This document shows, one piece after another, positions 34,201 through 42,564 of a stretch of 64,000 nucleotides of DNA. Every line of letters begins with the position of its first letter. The first letter of the stretch is position 1. Source of the DNA: Herminiimonas sp. KBW02. Lineage in GTDB: Bacteria; Pseudomonadota; Gammaproteobacteria; Burkholderiales; Burkholderiaceae_D. The position numbers were made by a program, and so were the translations under genes. The notes beneath the pieces were generated by a model. The model did not search any database, had not been told where the DNA came from, and was given only the letters and a program-made list of their open reading frames with translations. The DNA lies in assembly GCF_003852535.1 (NCBI RefSeq), contig NZ_QAJP01000007.1:62001-126000 (forward strand), written 5' to 3'.

Positions 34201-34518
34201 GAAGTGGTGCGGGTGCAGGCTGAAGCGATATTGGGACAAGCCGAACTCAGTCGCTTCTTTGATCCGTCACAGCATCGTTTTGCGCGTAATGAGATGGAAA
34301 TCGTCAGCACTAGCGGGATTGCACGTTTTGACCGGGTGGTGATGTTTGACGATGAGTTGTGGATCCTGGACTACAAACGCAATCTGTTCGACAGCGAGCG
34401 GGCGGCGTACACTGCGCAGCTGGCCCGTTATCGCATTGCAGCACAGGATGTTTTCCCCGGCCTGAAGATACGTACTGCGCTGATCACGGTGGATGGCAAT
34501 CTGACTGAGGTAATATGA
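31213..34518 (+). CDS. addA: AddA-like UvrD-type helicase-nuclease
   Basis: Helicase-nuclease subunit for recombination repair, about 1101 residues. The Walker A motif is CAGSGKTWLL (Lys56) and motif II is LLDEFQDTNPLQW. Motif III/IV-like segments FVVGDPKQSIYRFRRA and VRILTIHGAKGLEADIVVLL follow, then a late YVATTRAKKLLIVSG. A C-terminal nuclease motif reads FDRVVMFDDELWILDYKR. It starts at the ATG at 31213, which overlaps the addB stop (TAATG), with GGGAG upstream; earlier in-frame ATGs at 31192 and 31207 are possible. A strongly AT-rich patch lies near residues 265-340. Helicase class is certain; the AddA name rests on the pairing. Confidence 0.9.
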   Translation: MRGPDDMTRDVSMSEPHMVPRAYEINGEQADAAHFVARACDPARSVVVEACAGSGKTWLLVARVLRLLLAGTEPAAILAITFTRKAAQEMRERLMQLLHELTLKPDAEVLALLRERGIPEHALAEILPQARALYEKVLRSPQALSIDTFHSWFARLIQIAPLASGVPHGYSLTESTGELLSDAYSRFMQEVNEKDQQHVKEVLIDLYGQVGDFSTRNLLNSFIAKRAEWWASVQGGEPLQWLEELCGADGVTDARLSLWSDENTVESFLRIAYLLGHGGVANQKRATAIESAISGGASLENFTSLANEFFDDKGKFRRNGSTNNFVKTVNENLGENGLLAFELEFDRLGEALKKILRRSMEPKVIALNRSLFTVGAAYLEIYQAVKAEQRVFDFADLEWQAYRLLTNEEHAAYLQSRLDARYKHVLLDEFQDTNPLQWSIVQAWLNAYGDDSDKPSMFVVGDPKQSIYRFRRAEPRVFSAARTVLVAQGADFLRTNQTRRNARSIVDVLNDSFRGNPIYTPQTTLSGNEGAVWQLPLVQQEKSEKVVWSPAMMRDPLTEPREEEEDARRLEEGRAVAQAILRARTLTPGAQWSDVMLLVKKRTHLGAYERALREAGIPFASDRRGGLLESLEVADLIALLTFLITPHDNLALAHVLKSPIMGATDNDLIALALRSEKTWWSRLHQAELNTPTLQRAVQLLEKWLELAARLPVHDLLDRILHEGDVVARYALSASPLVRGQVLGNIEAFTELALNLDAGRYPSLPKFIDALRRLQKSAESDAPDEADIDAALDAVRILTIHGAKGLEADIVVLLDANHSDPARDDYGVLCEWKQEADAPNHFSVFGRQAERGAARDYLFAEEEQLKTQEDWNLLYVATTRAKKLLIVSGVADARSGSESGVAEGCWYARFRGAQQVEPEQQEQVCDVALEQEFQLAIFSPPAMPLEQTELPAAFSSAEIEEGIVLHALMERLTQHWPIQIYDAAALAKWLSCTREMAEVVRVQAEAILGQAELSRFFDPSQHRFARNEMEIVSTSGIARFDRVVMFDDELWILDYKRNLFDSERAAYTAQLARYRIAAQDVFPGLKIRTALITVDGNLTEVI

Positions 34519-34523
34519 CGCAT

Positions 34524-34557
34524 GCCGCGCATGTGTGTATTGCGCGGCGTGTAATTT
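34524..34557 (+). terminator. Possible terminator after addA
   Basis: GCCGCGC and GCGCGGC form a seven-base stem with an eleven-base loop, followed by GTGTAATTTT. The T-tract is short and interrupted, so termination may be weak. It begins six bases after the addA stop. Confidence 0.4.
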
Positions 34558-34679
34558 TGGCAAGCGAGCTTGTCCTATCGCTGACCGCTAATCGATAAAT
34601 TTAAACCTCGCAGCGGAAAACCGACGCCCGATAGCGCTATCTATTGACGGTCATTCCTCTGCACTACTATAGTGGCGAG

Positions 34680-34895
34680 ATGATTACAGACTTTCACAAT
34701 CTTTCTGCAAAGATCAGCCAGCTGGCTGATCTGACTCAATCGCTACGTAGCGAAAATGCGGATTTGCGCATCAAATCGGCTGCCCTGGCGGCCGAGAATG
34801 CCGAGTTGACGCGCCGCATGCAGGAAGCGCACGAACGCGTTGCTGCACTGCTCGCAAAAATCCCTGCACAAGAACAAGATGAGGAGACCGCATGA
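34680..34895 (+). CDS. Small coiled-coil protein, ZapB-like
   Basis: A 71-residue, almost entirely helical protein with heptad-like spacing of Leu and Ala (LSAKISQLADLTQSLRSEN, then AALAAENAELTRRMQEAH). It has the size and character of ZapB-like proteins found before zapA in many betaproteobacteria. It overlaps zapA by four bases (ATGA), so the two are translated together. This supports a role at the division ring, bridging or stabilising ZapA/FtsZ. An in-frame TTG at 34644 would add twelve residues; the ATG is preferred. Confidence 0.75.
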   Translation: MITDFHNLSAKISQLADLTQSLRSENADLRIKSAALAAENAELTRRMQEAHERVAALLAKIPAQEQDEETA

Positions 34896-35203
34896 TCCAG
34901 CTCGATGTATCCATCATGGGGCAGCCTTATAAACTGGCTTGCAAGGAAGGCGAAGAAGGCGCGCTGCAGGAAGCGGTTGCGTATCTGGACGGCAAGATGT
35001 CGGCCATCCGCGACGCTGGCAAGTTGAAGGGTAATGACCGTATCGCCGTCATGGCTGCGCTCGGAATTGCTGCAGAGCTTTTGGCGACCAAATCGCCGAG
35101 TGGCCCCTTGTCCGAGATGTCGATGGCCGAGGTCAAGCAAAAAATCGCTGCAATGCACGAAACGCTGGATACGGCATTGGCGCCACAAGAAAATCTTTTC
35201 TAA
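34892..35203 (+). CDS. zapA: Cell division protein ZapA
   Basis: FtsZ-ring stabiliser of 103 residues, beginning MIQLDVSIMGQPYKLACKEGEE, the ZapA globular domain with the conserved G-x-Y-x-L segment. A helical C-terminal region follows (NDRIAVMAALGIAAELL) for dimer and tetramer formation. It overlaps the ZapB-like gene by four bases and is followed directly by the 6S RNA gene, an arrangement conserved in many proteobacteria. Confidence 0.92.
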   Translation: MIQLDVSIMGQPYKLACKEGEEGALQEAVAYLDGKMSAIRDAGKLKGNDRIAVMAALGIAAELLATKSPSGPLSEMSMAEVKQKIAAMHETLDTALAPQENLF

Positions 35204-35244
35204 GATTTCTTTTCCTTGTCCTGCGATTGGAGTAAACTAAGCGC

Positions 35245-35415
35245 TCCTGCCGTGTTCGCCATTGCCATAAAATCCTTGAACCATTTATGCGCAGCGGCTG
35301 CGGAATTTTGTTCGATGGGAGTGCGCGTCGCTAGTCCGATGAACCCGAAGTTGAACTAACTGTGGCCAACTTGAACCTTTTGGTTCAGGATGCCGGCAAA
35401 GCGGCACAGGCGGGA
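35245..35415 (+). ncRNA. ssrS: 6S RNA
   Basis: Regulator of the RNA polymerase sigma-70 holoenzyme. Evidence is its position right after zapA and its structure. The closing stem pairs CCTGCCGTGTTCGCC (35246-35260) with GGCAAAGCGGCACAGG (35395-35410). Near the 3' side, CTTGAACCTTTTGGTTCAGG folds into the small hairpin seen in the same place in enterobacterial 6S RNA. The roughly 170-base length is normal. A TAAACT at 35233-35238 can be its -10. A terminator hairpin follows at 35427. The exact ends are estimates. Confidence 0.85.
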
Positions 35416-35426
35416 CTTGAATACTG

Positions 35427-35458
35427 AAACGGTTGCATGCAAATGCAGCCGTTTTTTA
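35427..35458 (+). terminator. Terminator behind the 6S RNA
   Basis: ACGGTTGCAT pairs with ATGCAGCCGT (ten pairs including one G-T) around the loop GCAA, followed by TTTTT. It marks the end of the primary 6S transcript, about 15 bases past the mature 3' end. Confidence 0.88.
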
Positions 35459-35585
35459 TTTCCGCTGCCGTTTCTGGACAAGGGCGGGACAAGAGCGGAC
35501 ATCTGCTGCAAAATCACCGGACGATCCGGTTCCATCTTTGGTTTTATAATCCGCCGGTATATTTAACTTTTCAGGCAAACAGCTT

Positions 35586-36044
35586 ATGCGCTATTGGCTT
35601 ATGAAATCCGAACCGAGCGAAGTCAGCATCGATGATGCCTGGTCCGCTCCCAAAAGAACCGTGGCATGGACCGGCGTGCGTAACTACCAGGCGCGCAACT
35701 TCATGCGCGACACCATGCAGGTCGGCGACGGCGTCCTGTTCTATCACTCCAGTTGCGCCGAGCCCGGCATCGTTGGTCTGGCCGAAGTTGCCAGCACCGC
35801 CTATCCCGACCATACCCAGTTTGAACCGGACAGCCATTACTACGATCCGAAAGCGACGCAGGAAACACCGCGCTGGATGATGGTCGACGTCCGTATCAAG
35901 AAAAAGACCCGCCTGCTGTCGCTGGCCGAAATGCGCGCCATGCCGGAGTTGAGCGGAATGGTGCTCCTGCAACGCGGCAGTCGCCTGTCGATTACGCCTG
36001 TCACCACTGATGAATGGAATTTCATCTGTAAGCAATTGGGCTGA
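35586..36044 (+). CDS. EVE-domain protein
   Basis: A 152-residue protein made of a single EVE domain (PUA-like fold, thymocyte nuclear protein 1 family). Family landmarks are MRYWLMKSEPSE at the start, WTGVRNYQARNFMRD, the aromatic cage region VLFYHSS, GIVGLAEV, and the WMMVDVRIKKK segment. EVE domains bind modified bases in DNA or RNA. The protein is cytoplasmic. It lies just downstream of 6S RNA with its own short leader; its physiological ligand in bacteria is not settled. Confidence 0.92.
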   Translation: MRYWLMKSEPSEVSIDDAWSAPKRTVAWTGVRNYQARNFMRDTMQVGDGVLFYHSSCAEPGIVGLAEVASTAYPDHTQFEPDSHYYDPKATQETPRWMMVDVRIKKKTRLLSLAEMRAMPELSGMVLLQRGSRLSITPVTTDEWNFICKQLG

Positions 36045-36734
36045 TCCGGCGTAGTTAATTCTCTTCATCTTGTGCAGGCGGAATATTGCCTGCGTATCTT
36101 TGCTTCTTTTTCCCTGGATTTCGCTTCGATAAATTTTCTGCCATGGAAAATTATTGGAGATGAAATACGCCTCTGTTACAAAAAATATTTAACATTTTTA
36201 TGAATATTTGATGACAGTGCGCATGTAATTTTTCGCATGTCCTTATACGGTAAAAAATTCAAACACACTAATCTGCCTGTTTTTTAAGCAGTTACATGCG
36301 TTGACCGCGCAAGATGTACCAGCATTGCGCGTAATTTTTACAAACACATTCCTCCTGTCCTTACACACGGACATCATCCGTTTCCTTTCATTATTTTTTC
36401 TGAATTCAGGAGACGAATATCTCTTATTTTTCCGCGCGCACGACGTGGAACTAAATCATGAGCACCATCTCTTAACCAGCTCTTTGTATAGACAAAATGA
36501 CACGAATTTATTGCCGCAGAAAATTTTGTTCGGGCGCAATTTGAAATAAAAATTTCTTGGTCGCGCTTTTCATCTGTGTGCATGTTTGCTTCCTTCATCG
36601 GAGCCTTATTTAAGAATGGTGGGAAAAATGATGGTGTCGTTGACTTCATACACACACAGCATCGATGACTTTGGTGCATGCCTTGCTGCTGATGCAATGA
36701 ACCAGGTGCACGCAGCTCAGGTGCTGGGAAAATA
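36045..36734. other. AT-rich 690-base non-coding region before the EPS cluster
   Basis: Long, distinctly AT-rich stretch between the EVE gene and the first exopolysaccharide gene. A few short frames occur (for instance 36301-36549), but none has a good ribosome site or protein character. Near its end is a GG-N10-GC sigma-54-like element (separate entry). The length suits a complex promoter with upstream activator sites for the cluster. Confidence 0.5.
36672..36687 (+). promoter_or_regulatory. Candidate sigma-54 promoter of the EPS cluster
   Basis: TGGTGC-ATGCC-TTGCT matches the -24/-12 layout TGGCAC-N5-TTGCW, with the diagnostic GG and GC ten bases apart. It ends 47 bases before the first EPS gene. 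Four of six bases match in the -24 element and all in TTGC. Such matches can occur by chance, so confidence is modest. Confidence 0.35.
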
Positions 36735-37964
36735 ATGATGAACATACTTGTGATGCATGAGCGCGCAGTGCTTGCGCGCCGCCGCCAGGCTCGTCTGCGA
36801 TCATCCGTGCTGCTGCTCGCGACGATGGCCAGCCTGCCGGTACTTGCTGCAGATCCGGTGACTGGCGATACCTTCACGCCGTATGCCAGCTACGGCATTT
36901 ATTACGATGCCAATCTGTTGCGCCAGTCTGATATTGCGCGGCAGAGCGGGGCGCAGTTATCTGATCGCTGGATGCGTGCCGCAGTGGGCATACGCATGGA
37001 TAAAGACATCGGGCGACAGAAACTGACCGCCGATGCCTCGGTCTATCGTGCCGACTACGATCACTTCAATCAATTCAATAACACTGGCAAAGACCTTACC
37101 GCCAACTGGAAGTGGGCGCTCGGCAATCAGTTCTCGGGGAACGCCGGCGTGAATTACATGCAAGGCCTGACCTCGTTCGATGACTATCGCAGCATGCAGC
37201 GCAGTATACAAACGCAGACCAAGACCTATGTCGACGGCTCGTGGCGCTTCCATCCGAGCTGGGCATTGAATGCGGCGTACAGCCATTACGACCTCGGCTA
37301 TGACCTCGAAGTGCAGAAGCCATCTGAACGTACGCTGGACATCACCGATGTCGGTGTCGATTACCTGGCGCGCAGCGGCAACAAGGTTGGTGTGGTCTTG
37401 CGGCATATAGAAGGTGATTACACCTTTGCCGACATCAACTCGTATACGCAGAATGAAGTGAAGGCCAAGGTTGACTGGCAAGTCACCGGCAAGACCATGC
37501 TGCAATTCCTCGGCGGCTACGCCAAGCGTGAATATGCAATCAATCCGCAACGTGATTCCAATGTGCCGAGTGCACGTCTCACCGCTTACTGGAAGGCGAC
37601 TAACAAGACAGCGGTCTCACTGGCTGCCTGGCGTGAGCTGGGCGCGACCGACAACCTGGCCGCCAACTATGCACGCAACCAGGGTCTGAGCCTGGCGTCG
37701 ACCTGGGATGCGACCAGCAAGATCAGTGTCGATGGCCTGGTGATGGCAGAGAAGCGCAGCTACAACGGCGTGTCGGTGATACAGGGACTGGAGCCGCTGA
37801 ATCGCTCGGACGACTATCGCAATGCCTTGCTTGGCGTGACGTACAAGCCGACCTCGCACTGGCGCATACGCGCGGCGGTATTCCGTACCACCCTGGATTC
37901 GAATATTCCATCGGCGTCTTACAGTACCGATGGTGCTCATATCAGTACACGCTATGAATTCTGA
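36735..37964 (+). CDS. epsL: EpsL-type outer-membrane beta-barrel protein
   Basis: Probable outer-membrane component for exopolysaccharide secretion or anchoring. A signal peptide covers about residues 1-36 of the 409 (cleavage near PVLA-ADPV). The rest is alternating beta-strand sequence (for instance FTPYASYGIYYDANLL) ending in an aromatic residue (HISTRYEF), typical of barrels. It matches the EpsL family described next to EpsB/E/F/G genes. The start may be the first or second ATG (36735/36738) or the ATG at 36753. It is first in the cluster and overlaps the next gene by 11 bases. Confidence 0.82.
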   Translation: MMNILVMHERAVLARRRQARLRSSVLLLATMASLPVLAADPVTGDTFTPYASYGIYYDANLLRQSDIARQSGAQLSDRWMRAAVGIRMDKDIGRQKLTADASVYRADYDHFNQFNNTGKDLTANWKWALGNQFSGNAGVNYMQGLTSFDDYRSMQRSIQTQTKTYVDGSWRFHPSWALNAAYSHYDLGYDLEVQKPSERTLDITDVGVDYLARSGNKVGVVLRHIEGDYTFADINSYTQNEVKAKVDWQVTGKTMLQFLGGYAKREYAINPQRDSNVPSARLTAYWKATNKTAVSLAAWRELGATDNLAANYARNQGLSLASTWDATSKISVDGLVMAEKRSYNGVSVIQGLEPLNRSDDYRNALLGVTYKPTSHWRIRAAVFRTTLDSNIPSASYSTDGAHISTRYEF

Positions 37965-39357
37965 CATCAGCCAAATCAAATATCCGGCGGATATACCCGC
38001 GCGGAATTTCTATCGTCGCCTGCTCGATCCGCTGATTGCGATCGGCTTGCTCTATCTGATGAGCGTGCTGATAGGGCATGGCTTCAGCGCGCAGCATGTG
38101 GTGCTGGCGATACTGACCTTCTTTATCTGCTCGACCGTATTCAGCTGGAGCGATCCGTGGCGTGATGCGGCATCGAATAATTTCCTCAGCAAACTCAAGG
38201 CGATCTTGCTGGCCTGGAGCCTGGTGGCGGTACTTCTGCTGTTCTTTGGCTATGTGGCTGGTTTGTCGTCCCTGTTTACCCAGCAGGAAATTATCATCTG
38301 GCTGCTGCTGACGCCGCCACTGCTATTGCTGGGCCAGATCGTCCTGCAAAAAGCGAGCTCCGGCTTGCGTCGCACCGGCATACGCTCGGTGGTACTGGTC
38401 GGTGTCAATGAACTGAGCGTGAAGCTGGCCGAGCGTGTAGATGAAAATCCTGATCTGCGCATGGAAGTCAGCGGCTTCTTTGATGACAGGGATGTCTCGC
38501 GCCAGCCGGATGATCAGCGAGTGCCTTTGCTTGGCAGCATGTCCGATATCCCGGCCTATGTGCGGCAAAACAATATCAACACCATCTTCATCAGCCAGCC
38601 TATCTCGGCGCAGCCGCGCATACGCAAGTTGCTCAATGAATTGCAGGACACCACAGCTTCGATCTACTTTCTGCCGGATATCTATGTCTTTGATCTGATC
38701 CAGGCGCGCTTCGACAGCGTGGCCGGTTTGCCGGTGGTGGCGATTTGTGAGTCGCCGTTCACAGGTATTAACAGCATGATCAAGCGTGGCAGCGACATCG
38801 TGCTGGCCTCGATCATCCAGCTCATGCTGTTGCCGGTCATGCTGGGCATCGCAATCGCGATCAAGGTCACCTCGCCGGGGCCGGTGATCTTCCGCCAGCG
38901 CCGCTACGGCCTCGATGGTGAAGAAATTATCGTCTACAAATTCCGCTCGATGACGGTATGCGAAGACGGTGCACGGGTGGTGCAGGCAACCAAGGACGAC
39001 CAGCGCATCACGCGCATAGGTGCCTTCCTGCGCAAGACCTCGCTCGATGAATTGCCGCAATTCTTCAATGTCCTGCAGGGTCGCATGAGCATAGTCGGGC
39101 CGCGTCCGCATGCGGTCGCGCACAACGAGCTGTATCGCAAACAAATCAAGGGTTACATGCTGCGGCACAAGGTGCGCCCCGGCATCACCGGCTGGGCCCA
39201 GGTGAATGGTTTGCGCGGCGAGACCGACACGCTGGACAAGATGGAAGCGCGCATCGCCTATGACCTCGACTACCTCAAGCGCTGGTCGCTGGCACTCGAC
39301 CTGTGGATCATCCTGCGCACCTTCAAGGTCGTGCTGATGCGTGACAACGCTTATTGA
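37954..39357 (+). CDS. epsB: Undecaprenyl-phosphate sugar phosphotransferase (EpsB/WcaJ type)
   Basis: Starts repeat-unit synthesis by transferring a hexose-1-phosphate (probably glucose) to undecaprenyl phosphate at the inner membrane. The 467 residues contain four N-terminal helices (about 20-135), a CoA-binding-like Rossmann domain (about 145-270) and a fifth helix (about 290-315). The C-terminal bacterial sugar-transferase domain follows, with FRQRRYGLDGEEIIVYKFRSM, RKTSLDELPQFFNVL, MSIVGPRPHA and RPGITGWAQVNG. The ATG at 37954 overlaps the epsL end; an upstream in-frame start is less likely. Confidence 0.93.
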   Translation: MNSDISQIKYPADIPARNFYRRLLDPLIAIGLLYLMSVLIGHGFSAQHVVLAILTFFICSTVFSWSDPWRDAASNNFLSKLKAILLAWSLVAVLLLFFGYVAGLSSLFTQQEIIIWLLLTPPLLLLGQIVLQKASSGLRRTGIRSVVLVGVNELSVKLAERVDENPDLRMEVSGFFDDRDVSRQPDDQRVPLLGSMSDIPAYVRQNNINTIFISQPISAQPRIRKLLNELQDTTASIYFLPDIYVFDLIQARFDSVAGLPVVAICESPFTGINSMIKRGSDIVLASIIQLMLLPVMLGIAIAIKVTSPGPVIFRQRRYGLDGEEIIVYKFRSMTVCEDGARVVQATKDDQRITRIGAFLRKTSLDELPQFFNVLQGRMSIVGPRPHAVAHNELYRKQIKGYMLRHKVRPGITGWAQVNGLRGETDTLDKMEARIAYDLDYLKRWSLALDLWIILRTFKVVLMRDNAY

Positions 39358-39386
39358 TACCGAATACGAAGCAAATGGAGTGAAGC

Positions 39387-40175
39387 ATGAAAAAAATAAG
39401 ACAAGCAATGTTGGCGATTCTGATGATTACCGTAGGCAGCTGGGTACAGGCCGCCGATGTACCGCTGGGTGCAGGTGACGTGGTAAAGATCACCGTCTTC
39501 GGTAACAGCGACCTGACGGTGGAAACACGTGTCAGCGAAGCGGGCAGCATTTCATTCCCGCTGGTCGGTGAAGTAAAAGTCGGCGGTCTCTCATCCAACC
39601 AGGCGGAAAAGAAAATTGCTGACCTGTTGGATAAAGGCGGTTTCATCCGCAATCCGCAAGTCAACCTGATGGTGACCGAGATGCAGAGCCAGCAGGTATC
39701 GGTGCTGGGGCAGGTTAACAAGCCCGGGCGTTACCCGGTTGACGGCAAGCGCAGCCTGACCGATGTGCTGGCGATGGCGGGCGGTGCGAATGAAGAAGCG
39801 GCCGATACCGTAATCCTTACGCATACCCGTGACGGCAAAACCAGCAAGGAAAGCATAGACCTGCTGGAACTGGTGCGTTCCGGTGATCCGAGCAAGAACC
39901 GCGAGCTGGTGGCAGGTGACCAGATATTCGTCGAACGTGCGCCGCGCTTCTATATCTACGGCGAAGTACAGAAGCCGGGTTCCTACAAGCTGGAACGCAA
40001 CATGATGGTGCTGCAGGCGCTGTCCACCGGTGGCGGCCTGAGCGCACGCGGTACGGAACGCGGCGTACGCATCAAGCGGCGCGATGCCAATGGCGTACTG
40101 CAAATCATCAGCGTCAAACATGACGATTTACTCAAGCCGGACGACATCGTCTATGTAAAAGAAAGCCTGTTCTGA
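39387..40175 (+). CDS. epsE: Polysaccharide export protein (EpsE/Wza family)
   Basis: Periplasmic or outer-membrane export protein of 262 residues with a signal peptide (about 1-22, cleavage near VQA-ADV). A polysaccharide-export domain (about 23-110, [17 protein letters not shown]) is followed by two SLBB-type segments (about 115-185, [16 protein letters not shown], and about 190-262, [18 protein letters not shown]). No lipobox cysteine is visible, unlike Wza of E. coli. It lies 29 bases after epsB and 13 before epsF. Confidence 0.92.
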   Translation: MKKIRQAMLAILMITVGSWVQAADVPLGAGDVVKITVFGNSDLTVETRVSEAGSISFPLVGEVKVGGLSSNQAEKKIADLLDKGGFIRNPQVNLMVTEMQSQQVSVLGQVNKPGRYPVDGKRSLTDVLAMAGGANEEAADTVILTHTRDGKTSKESIDLLELVRSGDPSKNRELVAGDQIFVERAPRFYIYGEVQKPGSYKLERNMMVLQALSTGGGLSARGTERGVRIKRRDANGVLQIISVKHDDLLKPDDIVYVKESLF

Positions 40176-40188
40176 GCGGGGCACGACT

Positions 40189-41601
40189 ATGACTATCAGC
40201 CAAATCCTGCGCACCTTGCGTGCGCGTTACAAAATCATCGTGCTGCTGCTGGCGCTGACGCTGGCGTCCGCCTTCGTGGTCAGCCTGGTGATGTCCAAGA
40301 CCTACAAGGCAACGACGGCACTGGTGTTGAATAACAAGGGTGTCGATCCGGTCACCGGCCTGAACGTGCCGGCACAACTGACGCCGGGTTACATGCCGAC
40401 CCAGGTCGATATCGTCAACAGCAAAGTGGTCGCAATGAAAGTCATCGACGATCTGAAGCTGGCTGATAGTCCTGCCGTCAAGGAACGCTACGCACGGCTG
40501 GATCCGGGCCACGGCACGATACAGGACTGGCTGGCCGATGGCTTGCGCAGCAGCCTGACGGTGGAGCCGGCGCGTGAAAGCAGCGTGCTGAATATCAGCT
40601 TCAAGGGTGACGATGCCGATTACGTGGCGAAAGTAGCGAACGCCTTTGCGGCGGCTTATCAGCAAGTCAGCGTCGACCTGAAAGTCGCTCCGGCACAAAA
40701 AGCCAGCGGCTACATCAATGAGCAAATCAAAGTCTTGCGTGACCGCTTTGAAGATGCGCAAAACCGCATGTCGGCTTACCAGCAAAAGAACAATATCTTC
40801 AGCAGCGATAATAAGCTGGATGTGGAAACCTCCCGCCTGAATGAATTGTCGAGTCAGCTGGTGGTAGCGCAAGGGCAGGCGATGGATGCCACTTCACGCC
40901 AGCAGCAGGTCAAGCGCAATGCCGGGGATTCGCCGGATGTCCTGTCCAATCCTTTGATACAGACGCTGAAGTCACGTTTGTCGGAAGCCGAAGCCAAGTT
41001 CGCCGATACGTCGAAGAAACTCAATATCAACCATCCGCAATACATCGCCGCCAAATCGGAAGTGGATCAATTGCGCGCCAACCTGAATCAGCAGATAGGA
41101 CTGGCTTCCAGCGGGGTCGTGAACAACGCAAGGATCGCGCAGCAACGTGAAGCGGAAATCCGTGCGGCACTGGATGCACAAAAGAAAAAGGTGCTGGCAC
41201 TGAATGGTGCACGCGATGAATTGAGTGTGCTGGCGAATGAAATGGAAAACGCGAAGAAGGCGTACGAGACCGCTTCGCAACGCCTGACCCAGACCAGCCT
41301 GGAAGGCCAGTCCACGCAATCCGATATCTCGGTGCTGACGGCGGCAACGGCACCGCGCAGCCCGGCCAGCCCGCGTCTCATGCTCAATCTGCTGGTCGCA
41401 CTGGTGGTTGGCCTGATGCTGGGTGTGGGTGCGGCGATTGCGATGGAATTGCTGGATCACCGCGTGCGTTCGCCGGAAGACCTGACGCGCATCTTCGATT
41501 TGCCGCTGATAGGCGTGATCGAAAAAACAAAAAAGCTGGGCAAGAGAAATCCTCCGCGCCTGGGCCCTGCAGGATCGGCCGGTCCTGCGATAGCTGCCTG
41601 A
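40189..41601 (+). CDS. epsF: Chain-length determinant protein (EpsF/Wzc N-domain type)
   Basis: Inner-membrane polysaccharide co-polymerase of 470 residues. It has two membrane helices (about 18-37 and 399-420), and between them a long periplasmic region (about 60-395) with strong coiled-coil character. The Wzz-family N-terminus is [20 protein letters not shown]. The conserved proline motif before the second helix reads [11 protein letters not shown]. The cytoplasmic tail is short, and the ATPase partner is encoded separately in the next gene, as in other EpsF/EpsG systems. It should set polymer length together with epsG. Confidence 0.92.
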   Translation: MTISQILRTLRARYKIIVLLLALTLASAFVVSLVMSKTYKATTALVLNNKGVDPVTGLNVPAQLTPGYMPTQVDIVNSKVVAMKVIDDLKLADSPAVKERYARLDPGHGTIQDWLADGLRSSLTVEPARESSVLNISFKGDDADYVAKVANAFAAAYQQVSVDLKVAPAQKASGYINEQIKVLRDRFEDAQNRMSAYQQKNNIFSSDNKLDVETSRLNELSSQLVVAQGQAMDATSRQQQVKRNAGDSPDVLSNPLIQTLKSRLSEAEAKFADTSKKLNINHPQYIAAKSEVDQLRANLNQQIGLASSGVVNNARIAQQREAEIRAALDAQKKKVLALNGARDELSVLANEMENAKKAYETASQRLTQTSLEGQSTQSDISVLTAATAPRSPASPRLMLNLLVALVVGLMLGVGAAIAMELLDHRVRSPEDLTRIFDLPLIGVIEKTKKLGKRNPPRLGPAGSAGPAIAA

Positions 41602-41645
41602 AGCCACAAGCGACAGCACAGCGCACATTTTAGATAGGAAACATC

Positions 41646-42548
41646 ATGATCAGAAACGCAACGCAGATCCAGGATGCCGCCACCTTGCAGTATCGCGAGA
41701 CACGTCCATTGAGCGCAGCCAACCAGATGGGCAGCATCCTGGTCAAGAGTGGTCGTCTTAGCGTCGGCGACACCGAACGCATCCTGCGCGAGCAGCATAT
41801 ACACCGGCAGCGCTTTGGTGAAACCGGCGTCGCGCTGGGTTTGTTGACAGCTGCCGATATCGATTTCGCGCTGTCCAGCCAGTTCGCCTATCCCTATTTG
41901 CGTCGCGGCGAAAGCAGCGTCAGTGAAGAAGTCATCGCTGCCTATGATCCGTTCAGCAAGCAGGTCGAAGCGTTGCGTGCCTTGCGTAGTCAACTGGTGA
42001 TGCGCTGGTTTGGTTCTGGTGCGCAACGTTCTGCATTGGCGATTACCAGCGCCGAGCGTGGTGATGGCCGCAGCTATATCGCGGCCAACCTGGCGGTACT
42101 TTTCTCGCAGCTGGGTCAACGCACGCTGCTGATCGATGCGGATATGCGCAGACCGCGCCAGCATAAATTATTTGGCATAGAAAACCGCAGCGGCTTGTCC
42201 GGCATCCTGTCCGGCCGTAATGCCGCCACTGATGTGCAGCGCATAGAAGCCCTGATGGATTTGTCGGTCTTGCCGAGCGGCGTGTTGCCGCCGAATCCGC
42301 AGGAGTTGCTGGGGCGCGGTGCCTTCCCGCAAATGCTGCGCGACTTCAGCACTGAGTTCGATGTGATCCTGATTGATACCCCGCCGGATTACGACTATGC
42401 CGATGGCCAGACTGCGGCGGCACGTGCCGGTGCGGCGCTGGTCGTCGCACGCAAGGACAAAAGTCATGTCGGTGCGATTGGCAATCTGGTCGATTCGATG
42501 AAGCATAGCGGCGTGCTGGTGGTCGGCGCCGTTATGAATGAATACTAA
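41646..42548 (+). CDS. epsG: Chain-length P-loop ATPase/tyrosine kinase homologue (EpsG)
   Basis: Cytoplasmic partner of EpsF, 300 residues. An N-terminal extension (about 1-105) is followed by a BY-kinase/ParA-like P-loop domain. The Walker A region reads SAERGDGRSYIAANLAV, so the usual lysine of GxGKS is arginine. The Walker A' segment TLLIDADMRRPRQH and Walker B segment VILIDTPP are normal. There is no tyrosine cluster at the C-terminus (it ends VMNEY), in contrast to Wzc or CapB kinases. It may therefore act as an ATP-binding regulator more than as a strong autokinase. It starts 44 bases behind epsF. Confidence 0.88.
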   Translation: MIRNATQIQDAATLQYRETRPLSAANQMGSILVKSGRLSVGDTERILREQHIHRQRFGETGVALGLLTAADIDFALSSQFAYPYLRRGESSVSEEVIAAYDPFSKQVEALRALRSQLVMRWFGSGAQRSALAITSAERGDGRSYIAANLAVLFSQLGQRTLLIDADMRRPRQHKLFGIENRSGLSGILSGRNAATDVQRIEALMDLSVLPSGVLPPNPQELLGRGAFPQMLRDFSTEFDVILIDTPPDYDYADGQTAAARAGAALVVARKDKSHVGAIGNLVDSMKHSGVLVVGAVMNEY

Positions 42549-42564
42549 ATTTAGATGAGATGAC

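Noticed and set aside
36301-36549. 82-codon frame in the AT-rich region before the EPS cluster
   Set aside because: TTG start, no ribosome site, no hydrophobic or domain pattern; expected by chance in such a long non-coding stretch.
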